Shown here piece by piece: positions 1 through 5,617 of a DNA stretch of 10,384 bases (position 1 is its first letter; each line of letters starts with the position of its first letter). The stretch comes from Armatimonadota bacterium (lineage in GTDB: Bacteria; Armatimonadota; Abditibacteriia; CG2-30-59-28), in contig JACQGJ010000577.1 in NCBI GenBank assembly GCA_016199605.1, forward strand, positions 1 through 10,384. Reading direction: 5' to 3'. The notes below the pieces were generated by a model, which was not told the origin of the DNA, made no database searches, and saw nothing but the letters and a program-made list of their open reading frames with translations. A program made the position numbers and the translations under genes.

Positions 1-44
1 GCCAAACCTCATTTTGGAAAATGCACACAGTCGTTTGTCACGAG

Positions 45-74
45 TTGACACACCTCCAAGCTTCATTGTAGAAT
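45..74 (+). promoter_or_regulatory. Candidate sigma-70 promoter for the first three-gene unit
   Basis: A perfect -35 hexamer TTGACA (45-50) is followed after 18 bp by TAGAAT (69-74), a 5/6 match to the -10 consensus. Transcription would begin near 81-82, only about 5 bases before the ATG at 87, so the transcript would be nearly leaderless. The -35 flank GTTGACACACCTCCA closely matches that of the promoter ahead of mrp (4273-4285). The hexamers are seen; promoter activity is inferred. Confidence 0.55.
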
Positions 75-86
75 GCCCGAACTTTG

Positions 87-1298
87 ATGAAGCAATCTTC
101 CCCCTCCTGGGCAGGTTTGGTCTGTGTCGTTCTGGGTTGCATGCCGTTCGGCTCCCAGCGGGCTTGCGCGACCTCTCAGGACCACGGTCCGTCCCCGGAG
201 GTCATGGAGGAAAACAACCCCGAGTTCGTTGAGATTTACCGCCTTCGCATCGAGAACACGGCGGAGGGAAAGATTGAGCTTAGCCAGGACTCCGGGAAGT
301 CCTGGACTCCGCTTGGGAAGGTGATCCGCGCCTGTGAGCGCGTCGCGAACGAGGGGTTCACTGCCAGCAAGTGGGCAATTGCGGGCCGCGTTTGTGCGAC
401 CTCGGTCAATGCGATTCACATCAAGACTGACAATAACAGTATCAAGGGACGGGGGATCGTCTTCAGCCTGGTTCCCGCGGAGCAGTTGTCGACCTTCAAG
501 TACGGAGCCGCGGCTACGAACCCCAACGCAGCGATCTACACCGACATGCCCGGGGGTACGGGCCTTTTCGGCCAGTGGACGCCTTTCATCAATGGGCGCG
601 TGCTCGTAGAACGGGACGGGGGGACCGCGCAGCCGTTAGCCAAGGATTACCAGCCGCGGATCGGGGACGTATTGACCTTGCCCGTGGAGAGGGTCAAGAA
701 GCTTCCGCAGTGGATCGAGTTCGAGAACCGTTTTGGCGGACTGATTCGCCTCCACTATGTGGAGCCTGAGGAAACCAAAATCATCGGCGAAGTGTTGAGA
801 CCGGTGCTGGGAGTTGGACGATTCGAAGGCTCCATGTTCGCGGAGGTCGGCAGAATACGCGCAAACCATCCGGGAGTCGTCGACATTTCCACCTCTCCCT
901 ACGGAGAGATCGGAGGTTTGCAGATTGTCCCGGCGAACCATGCGATGAGTCCCGAGACGACCTACGTCCGGCAGTTCACCCAATGGATGGTGGTCGGGCC
1001 GCTGAAGGCGACGGACCCTTCGTGGGAGGGCACAGCGCCGCTGTTCTCTTACTACATTCAACCGCGCTACGATCCCGGAGACCTGTATTCGGAGAACTGG
1101 CTGGAGAGGTTGCTCAACCGCTTTCGGGTCGAGGTCAGAATGAACAACGGAGACTGGCGGGCGATGCCGGCGATCTCTCTCGGTACCGACCCAAAACAGG
1201 CTTTGCCAGAGAAGGCTTTCACTGCACTGAAAGAGATGACCCATTTGCGGATCGTGTTTCCGAACCCGCTTTATTACGGGCCCGTCGAGGCGCGTTAG
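87..1298 (+). CDS. Unrecognised exported protein with one Asp-box-like motif
   Basis: I do not recognise a family for this 403-residue protein. It begins with a signal-peptide-like stretch: a lysine at residue 2, then the hydrophobic run AGLVCVVLGC. VLGC could be a weak lipobox, though Leu at -2 is unusual; otherwise cleavage after ACA near residue 28 is plausible. Residues 66-73 read SQDSGKSW, which fits the Asp-box/BNR pattern S-x-D-x-G-x-[ST]-W of sialidase-like beta propellers. Only one copy is present, so this is not a propeller call. The rest looks beta-rich and soluble, with no further membrane segment. TTG at 84 is directly upstream of the chosen ATG at 87. No clear Shine-Dalgarno is visible, in keeping with the promoter lying immediately ahead. 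The next in-frame ATG (141) would discard the signal peptide. The TIM-barrel gene follows after 10 bases, probably in one operon. Function is unknown. Confidence 0.8.
   Translation: MKQSSPSWAGLVCVVLGCMPFGSQRACATSQDHGPSPEVMEENNPEFVEIYRLRIENTAEGKIELSQDSGKSWTPLGKVIRACERVANEGFTASKWAIAGRVCATSVNAIHIKTDNNSIKGRGIVFSLVPAEQLSTFKYGAAATNPNAAIYTDMPGGTGLFGQWTPFINGRVLVERDGGTAQPLAKDYQPRIGDVLTLPVERVKKLPQWIEFENRFGGLIRLHYVEPEETKIIGEVLRPVLGVGRFEGSMFAEVGRIRANHPGVVDISTSPYGEIGGLQIVPANHAMSPETTYVRQFTQWMVVGPLKATDPSWEGTAPLFSYYIQPRYDPGDLYSENWLERLLNRFRVEVRMNNGDWRAMPAISLGTDPKQALPEKAFTALKEMTHLRIVFPNPLYYGPVEAR
284..305. repeat. Perfect inverted repeat inside the first gene
   Basis: Arms CCAGGACT (284-291) and AGTCCTGG (298-305) flank a 6-base loop CCGGGA, so an RNA hairpin of 8 bp is possible. 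It coincides with the codons of the Asp-box-like motif, so amino-acid constraint may explain it. No T-run follows, so it is not an intrinsic terminator. Confidence 0.5.
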
Positions 1299-1308
1299 AG
1301 GATCAAGG

Positions 1309-2025
1309 ATGAATCGTTTCCTGCACAAGGCTCGGAAGGACTCCCTCTCGTTGATCGTCAGCCTTCCGGCGAATTCCGAGGAACTCGCGAGGGCGGCCCT
1401 CAGCGGGGGCGCCGAGTGTTTGAAGGTTCATATCCGTGTTCATCACGACGCCAGTGGAACCCATTTCGGAAGCCTGGACGAGGAGCGGGCCAACCTCGCG
1501 GCGATCCTGAAGGTGGCGGGGGGGGTGCCGGTTGGCATCGTGGCTGGGGCAGAGACACCGGCAACTCCTGAGGAGCTGCGCCAACTCGCAGAGATGGGAA
1601 TCGACTTCTTCGACCTTTACGATTTCCACATGCCGGCGTGGATGCTCAAGACCACCGACATGAACCGGGTGGTGGCCGTTGGTTCCGACTATGATGTGAG
1701 CCGACTTCAGGCACTGGAGCCACTGGGCATGGAGATGTTGGAGGCAGCGGTCGTTCCTCACGACCAATACGGTCAGCCACTGACGGTTCGTGACCTGAGC
1801 GTGTATCGCTGTCTTGCCAAAGCCGTATCGGTGCCCACTATCGTCCCGAGCCAGAAAAGAATCCTGCCGGAGGAGGTGGCTCTGCTCGGTGCGACGGGCC
1901 TCCGCGCTGTAATGATCGGAGCCATAGTGACAGGAAAAGAGGCGTCGACGATAGAGTCAGTGACGAGAACTTTTCGTGAGGCGGTAGAGGACTTTCGGCG
2001 TTTGAGTGCTTCCAGGGAGGTATAG
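1309..2025 (+). CDS. TIM-barrel protein, ribulose-phosphate-binding-barrel-like, substrate unknown
   Basis: The 238 residues alternate short hydrophobic strands and helices in the manner of a complete (beta/alpha)8 barrel. Strands are visible near residues 13-19 (LSLIVSL), 36-44 (ECLKVHIRV), 74-80 (PVGIVAG), 98-107, 121-125, 143-149, 175-180 (VPTIVP) and 197-208 (GLRAVMIGAIVTG). The Gly-rich end of the last strand resembles the phosphate-binding loop of the ThiE, IGPS and NanE type barrels, and GGAECLKVH resembles the second strand of such enzymes. There is no signal peptide, so it is cytoplasmic. AGAGGATCAAGG precedes the ATG and acts as ribosome binding site. The neighbours on both sides are exported, so an operon role is not obvious. 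A G8 run at 1518-1525 lies inside the gene without breaking the frame. The fold is a reasonable inference; the reaction is not known. Confidence 0.85.
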   Translation: MNRFLHKARKDSLSLIVSLPANSEELARAALSGGAECLKVHIRVHHDASGTHFGSLDEERANLAAILKVAGGVPVGIVAGAETPATPEELRQLAEMGIDFFDLYDFHMPAWMLKTTDMNRVVAVGSDYDVSRLQALEPLGMEMLEAAVVPHDQYGQPLTVRDLSVYRCLAKAVSVPTIVPSQKRILPEEVALLGATGLRAVMIGAIVTGKEASTIESVTRTFREAVEDFRRLSASREV

Positions 2026-2027
2026 AG

Positions 2028-2969
2028 ATGCAAAGTCAGAGGATTCGTGGGCGTTATCTGCTTGGTCTTGTTGGGCTGTCTGTGCTATCGCTGGCTCTGT
2101 CGGGCTGTGAGATGACGGTCGAGAGCCGGGTCAGAAGCAATGGAACCATTCACCAGAGGATTTCCACCCAAGTGCTGACCGAAGATTACGACCTGATCCG
2201 CCACGAGGCGGAGAGGTATCTGCCAGAGGGATGGAGGTTCCAAAGTAAGGAGAAACTTGCCAAGCGAGAATTGATCTGCACACGCAAGTTCAGCGCCTAC
2301 GATCCCGACGTCATCAAGACCATCACCTTCAAGAGAGACGTGGGATGGCTGATCCCTGTCGATCACTACACCTACAAAGAAAAGATCACCTACCATGATA
2401 TGCTGACAACCGACGAAAAACGGATGCTGGCGGAGAAGACGAAGGTCACCTACATGCTTACACTTCCGGGAAGCATCGACGCGGATAACGCTCACAACGC
2501 GGTGAAGGTGCAGGGAGGAACCGCGATCTGGGAAAGCACCCTGGATAAGGAGATGAGGATCTCGGCAACATCTACCGCCCTCCGATGGGTCTGGGGGTTC
2601 CTTGAGCTTGTGATCCTTGCCGGTCTGGTGTGGGCTGCGATGCCAGCGATCAACTGGTGCAACGAAACCTATGCCAGAATGCAGGAGAAACGGAAGACAT
2701 TGCGGGTCGAGAAAGCACACAAGACCGAGGAGAAAGCGTTGCTGAAAGCCCAGCAGAAAGCGGCGAAAGACGCCGCTCGACAGCAACAAGAAGCGGAACG
2801 GCAACGGAAGATTGAGGAAAAGCAGAGGCAGGAATCGGACCGCGAGCGAGCTCGGCTCGACAAGGAACGACAAAAGCAGGAAGCCCAACTTGCCAAGGAA
2901 GAAGAACTCCGAAAGAAGGAAGAGGCCAAACGCGCCAAAGACGAGGCTAAGAGGCAGGACAAACAGTAG
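2028..2969 (+). CDS. Membrane lipoprotein with LppM-like domain and charged coiled-coil tail
   Basis: The 313-residue protein starts with a basic n-region (QSQRIRGR), a hydrophobic core and the lipobox LSGC, giving a lipidated Cys27. Residues 28-180 look like a beta-rich extracytoplasmic domain; the pattern Cys-x-Met-Thr-Val-x-Ser...Asn-Gly-Thr resembles LppM-type lipoproteins, by impression only. A transmembrane helix follows at about 185-205. Residues 215-313 are almost entirely Lys, Glu, Arg, Gln and Ala, predicting a long helix or coiled coil of TolA-like composition. The expected topology is a lipid anchor and folded domain outside, one span, and a charged cytoplasmic tail. AGGGAGG at 2014-2020 sits 7 bases before the ATG, and the upstream stop is 2 bases away, so co-translation with the TIM-barrel gene is likely. 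Product class is well supported; function is unknown. Confidence 0.85.
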   Translation: MQSQRIRGRYLLGLVGLSVLSLALSGCEMTVESRVRSNGTIHQRISTQVLTEDYDLIRHEAERYLPEGWRFQSKEKLAKRELICTRKFSAYDPDVIKTITFKRDVGWLIPVDHYTYKEKITYHDMLTTDEKRMLAEKTKVTYMLTLPGSIDADNAHNAVKVQGGTAIWESTLDKEMRISATSTALRWVWGFLELVILAGLVWAAMPAINWCNETYARMQEKRKTLRVEKAHKTEEKALLKAQQKAAKDAARQQQEAERQRKIEEKQRQESDRERARLDKERQKQEAQLAKEEELRKKEEAKRAKDEAKRQDKQ

Positions 2970-3055
2970 CTCGCAAGCGTGTGAGACAACAGCGAACGTC
3001 TTGTGCACGAGGTCCGCGAACCGCGAAATCTTCCATGGGAAATTCTCTGTGCGGG

Positions 3056-3084
3056 TTCACTTTTCGGAAGGGTTCTTGTAAACT
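3056..3084 (+). promoter_or_regulatory. Weak candidate promoter for the sigma-factor gene
   Basis: TTCACT (3056-3061) and TAAACT (3079-3084) each match the sigma-70 hexamers at 4 of 6 positions, with an ideal 17-bp spacer. The start site would fall inside or just beside the inverted repeat at 3084-3098. Two 4/6 boxes are expected fairly often by chance, so this is tentative. Confidence 0.3.
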
Positions 3085-3098
3085 GGAACATGGTTCCA
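3084..3098. promoter_or_regulatory. Inverted repeat, candidate operator upstream of the sigma factor
   Basis: TGGAACATGGTTCCA is a perfect inverted repeat with 6-bp arms and a 3-base centre. It abuts the candidate -10 box and lies about 40 bases before the sigma-factor ATG. Its size and position suit the binding site of a dimeric repressor. No regulator gene is in the window to assign to it. Confidence 0.4.
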
Positions 3099-3138
3099 CG
3101 AAATATGCTCCATCCTGACGGGATCGTGGAGGAGGGAT

Positions 3139-4212
3139 ATGTCAACTAACGGGAATTCTCGTAATACGAGCAACACCGCAATCAAGGGCGCTCTTGTTGC
3201 CGAGGATAGCAGTGAAGACCTCCGTGAGGATTTAACGGAGATCGATGGGATTGGGCCCGACGAGGCAGACCTCACCGAATTGGAGGAATTGTCTGACGGC
3301 GTCGAGTCCGACACCCTGCGTGCCGACGCCCTGATCCCGCTGGAGCCGCTCACAAGTGTGGGGACTCCCGGTCGCACGGGACCCGAATGGACCGAGAGCA
3401 GTTTCGAGCAATGGTCACGGGAACTGACCAAGCGACCTCTTCTCAGCCGTGAAGGGGAGATTGAACTCGCCAAACGAATCGAACGGAGTGACCAGGAGGC
3501 GCGGGACGAGTTCATCGAATCGAACCTCAAGTTGGTCGTGAGTATCGCCAAACGATATCGAGGTTGCGGAGTACCGATGGAGGACCTGATCCAGGAAGGC
3601 AACCTCGGCCTGATCAAGGCGGTGGACCGATTCGATTACAGGAAAGGCTGCCGGTTCAGCACCTGCGCGGTTGTGTGGATCGAGGGCCAGATTCGGCGCA
3701 GTATCGCCAATCTACGTCACAACATCCACCTTCCCTTGAGAGTCGTCGCGGAATTGCGCAAGATCAACCGGGTTTCCGACCATCTGTCCCAACGGCTGGG
3801 GCGACAGCCCACCGTGGAAGAGATTGCGCGCACCCTCGACAACCCGGTCGAACACATAAAAGACCTCTTGGCGCTTCCTGCCGACTCTGTTTCCATTGAT
3901 GAAGCCCTCGACGGCGACATGGACAAGTTCCTCGGGGACGTGCTGGAGGATGAGTCCGTCATCTTTCCTGATGACGCGTTGCTGGTTGAGAATACCCGGA
4001 GCCAGATCAGTCACGCCATTCAGCATTTGCCGCCGAGGCAGCAGACCGTCCTGAAGATGCGATATGGCCTCGACGGAGAAGTCGAGCACACCCTTGAGGA
4101 GATCGGACAGAAGCTGCGCCTGACCCGCCAGCGAGTGTGGCAGATCGAGTCTTCTGCAATCAAGAAGATCAAATGTCTGGACTGTCCGAGGGTACTCAGT
4201 CTCGCCGACTGA
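3139..4212 (+). CDS. Sigma-70 family RNA polymerase sigma factor, divergent promoter-recognition residues
   Basis: This 357-residue protein has the order of a primary-like (group 1/2) sigma factor. An acidic, low-complexity N-terminus spans 1-85. Region 1.2 lies at about 88-118, region 2 at 120-192 (SNLKLVVSIAKRY, DLIQEGNLGLIKAVDRF), region 3 at 200-280, and region 4 at 292-345 with the HTH TLEEIGQKLRLTRQRVWQIE. Compared with E. coli RpoD, the melting segment is altered: Tyr425 and Tyr430 are Cys171 and Cys176, Trp433 is Val179, Arg436 is Glu182, Gln437 is Gly183 and Thr440 is Arg186; Trp434 is kept (W180). In region 4.2 the counterpart of Arg584 is kept (R330), but Glu585 is Gln331 and Arg588 is Trp334. 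The C-terminus holds C346-LD-C349 in place of the usual tail. GGAGGAGGG at 3128-3136 supports the start. It is probably an alternative sigma with changed promoter preference; membership of the family is certain. Confidence 0.95.
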   Translation: MSTNGNSRNTSNTAIKGALVAEDSSEDLREDLTEIDGIGPDEADLTELEELSDGVESDTLRADALIPLEPLTSVGTPGRTGPEWTESSFEQWSRELTKRPLLSREGEIELAKRIERSDQEARDEFIESNLKLVVSIAKRYRGCGVPMEDLIQEGNLGLIKAVDRFDYRKGCRFSTCAVVWIEGQIRRSIANLRHNIHLPLRVVAELRKINRVSDHLSQRLGRQPTVEEIARTLDNPVEHIKDLLALPADSVSIDEALDGDMDKFLGDVLEDESVIFPDDALLVENTRSQISHAIQHLPPRQQTVLKMRYGLDGEVEHTLEEIGQKLRLTRQRVWQIESSAIKKIKCLDCPRVLSLAD

Positions 4213-4273
4213 TCGGTCTCCAAGCCAGCGTCAACCCTCTCGTCGCTTCCTTCCCTCCCGCACCGGCTCCGCG

Positions 4274-4302
4274 TTGACACCTCCATCGGGACGAGTCAGA
4301 AT
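4274..4302 (+). promoter_or_regulatory. Candidate sigma-70 promoter ahead of mrp
   Basis: A perfect TTGACA (4274-4279) is followed after 17 bp by CAGAAT (4297-4302), a 4/6 -10 box. The start would fall near 4309, leaving about 118 bases of leader before the mrp TTG and only about 4 before a short ORF at 4313. The flank GTTGACACCTCCA repeats that of the promoter at 45-74. Confidence 0.5.
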
Positions 4303-4312
4303 ACCGCTGGCT

Positions 4313-4408
4313 ATGAAGACGACAACTGTTACTGCGACCCGGGGCGGCACGCCGGGCAACGGTGCGTTTTCCCCCTCAGGCGCACAAACACAGGAAACAC
4401 TTCTTTAG
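4313..4408 (+). CDS. Possible Thr-rich leader peptide upstream of mrp
   Basis: A 31-codon ORF starts with ATGAAG 11 bases after the candidate -10 box and stops (TAG, 4406-4408) 18 bases before the mrp start. It begins MKTTTVTATRGGTPGNGAF; 8 of 31 residues are Thr, five of them within residues 3-9. There is no Shine-Dalgarno, so it would have to be translated from a leaderless RNA. A weak hairpin followed by TTTT lies inside it (4347-4370). This layout resembles an attenuation leader, but the downstream gene is not an amino-acid biosynthesis gene. Chance occurrence is quite possible. Confidence 0.25.
   Translation: MKTTTVTATRGGTPGNGAFSPSGAQTQETLL
4347..4370 (+). terminator. Weak hairpin plus T-run, possible attenuator
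   Basis: GCAC (4347-4350) and CG (4353-4354), separated by a 2-base bulge, can pair with CGGTGC (4360-4365) across the loop GGCAA. One G and TTTT (4367-4370) follow. The stem is short and bulged. If real, it could terminate sigma-factor read-through or attenuate transcription into mrp. Confidence 0.2.
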
Positions 4409-4426
4409 AAAGCTGGAGGCGCGAGA

Positions 4427-5566
4427 TTGGCCACAACAGTTGAGCAGAAGCGTACAACTGACGATCACGAAGTTGCCGAGGACGACGTCCTTAACGCCTT
4501 GCGCAGGATCATAGATCCCGACTTGCACCGTGATATTGTTCAACTGGGGTTTGTGAAGCACCTTCGGGTGTGCGGCGGCGGCGTGGCTTTCGACATTGAG
4601 CTAACCACGCCGGCCTGCCCGGTCAAGGCCCAGATGGAATCCCAGGCAAGGGAATTCGTTGGGGCGCTGCCCGGCGTGAGCCAGGTAAACGTAACCATGA
4701 CCTCCCAGGTTCGCTCTCATTTCACGGAGGACCGGGAATACCTTGCTTCCGTGAAGAACGTGATCGCGGTTGCCAGCGGTAAAGGCGGCGTTGGAAAGTC
4801 GACGGTCGCTGCGAACCTCGCGTTGGCGTTGGCAAAAACGGGAGCGGCTGTGGGTTTGATGGACGCGGACGTTTACGGCCCGAGCGTTCCCATCATGATG
4901 GGCGTCTCGGAACGACCGGAAGTCAGCGTAGACCAGAAGATCTTGCCGCTGGAGAACCACGGGCTGAAGCTGATGTCCATTGGCTTCCTGGCCGACGATC
5001 GTGCCCCGATTATCTGGCGTGGACCCATGGTCGGCAAACTCCTTCAGCAGTTTATGAGCGACGTGGCGTGGGGCGACCTAGACTATCTTGTGATGGATTT
5101 GCCTCCCGGCACGGGTGACGCACAACTCACGCTGTGCCAGACGGCGACTCTATCGGGTGCGGTGATCGTGACTACACCACAGGAGGTCGCTCTTGAGGAC
5201 GTGACGCGGGCGATCCGAATGTTTGAGAAAGTCAACGTCCCGGTTCTCGGCATCGTGGAGAATATGAGCTACTACGTGTGCTCTCACTGCGGCCACCGAG
5301 AGGAGGTCTTCCTGCACGGCGGGGGGCAACGAGCTGCCGAGACGCTGGGGGTCCCCTTCCTGGGCGAGATACCACTTGATCCTCAAATCTGCCTCGGGGG
5401 CGACAACGGCGTTCCCATCGTTGCGGGAAACCCGGAATCCCCCCAAACCGCTGCCTTCTTCGAGATTGCTGGTCGAGTCGCCGCCAGTCTCAGCACACTG
5501 GCGATGGAGGAATCTCAGGGCGGAGGAGATTCAAGGGGAGAACCTTTGTTGCGTATAGTGTCGTGA
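4427..5566 (+). CDS. mrp: Mrp/ApbC-type P-loop ATPase, iron-sulfur cluster carrier
   Basis: Mrp/NBP35 family proteins bind and transfer [4Fe-4S] clusters in the cytoplasm. This 379-residue version has an N-terminal MIP18 (DUF59) domain at about 18-95, with DPDLHRDIVQLGFVK and TTPACPVK (Cys64). The deviant Walker A GKGGVGKS follows at 118-125, then MDADVYGPSVP (145-155), DLPPGTGDAQLT (224-235) and the dimer-interface CxxC pair Cys285/Cys288, in YVCSHCGH. Length and domain order are those of typical two-domain bacterial Mrp proteins. The start is TTG at 4427, with GGAGG at 4415-4419 spaced 7 bases away. Cysteine desulfurase follows closely, and nuoB and a HesB-type carrier lie downstream, consistent with a role in cluster delivery. 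All family residues appear intact. The short C-terminal tail after residue 360 (EESQGGGDSRGEPLL) is probably disordered. Confidence 0.97.
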   Translation: MATTVEQKRTTDDHEVAEDDVLNALRRIIDPDLHRDIVQLGFVKHLRVCGGGVAFDIELTTPACPVKAQMESQAREFVGALPGVSQVNVTMTSQVRSHFTEDREYLASVKNVIAVASGKGGVGKSTVAANLALALAKTGAAVGLMDADVYGPSVPIMMGVSERPEVSVDQKILPLENHGLKLMSIGFLADDRAPIIWRGPMVGKLLQQFMSDVAWGDLDYLVMDLPPGTGDAQLTLCQTATLSGAVIVTTPQEVALEDVTRAIRMFEKVNVPVLGIVENMSYYVCSHCGHREEVFLHGGGQRAAETLGVPFLGEIPLDPQICLGGDNGVPIVAGNPESPQTAAFFEIAGRVAASLSTLAMEESQGGGDSRGEPLLRIVS

Positions 5567-5617
5567 GGTTCTACGTCACGCACCACGTTTCACTGTTGCT
5601 GATGCGGAGATGAAGTC

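Larger units (their letters stand above)
2970..3138. other. Intergenic region ahead of the sigma-factor gene
   Basis: No gene is visible here. It holds a perfect tandem 7-mer, CCGCGAA twice (3014-3027), a short TTCC-ATG-GGAA repeat (3031-3041), a candidate promoter (3056-3084) and a 15-bp inverted repeat (3084-3098). No hairpin with a T-run follows the lipoprotein gene, so no intrinsic terminator can be called. Confidence 0.6.

Noticed and set aside
2085..3008. Long open frame on the minus strand (307 residues) opposite the lipoprotein gene
   Set aside because: It is the reverse of a Lys/Glu/Gln-rich coiled-coil gene, giving a Leu/Phe-rich translation with no motif. The + strand gene has lipobox, RBS and operon spacing.
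3014..3027. Tandem CCGCGAA pair as an iteron or regulatory repeat
   Set aside because: Only two 7-base copies, without further copies or an associated replication gene; too short to call.
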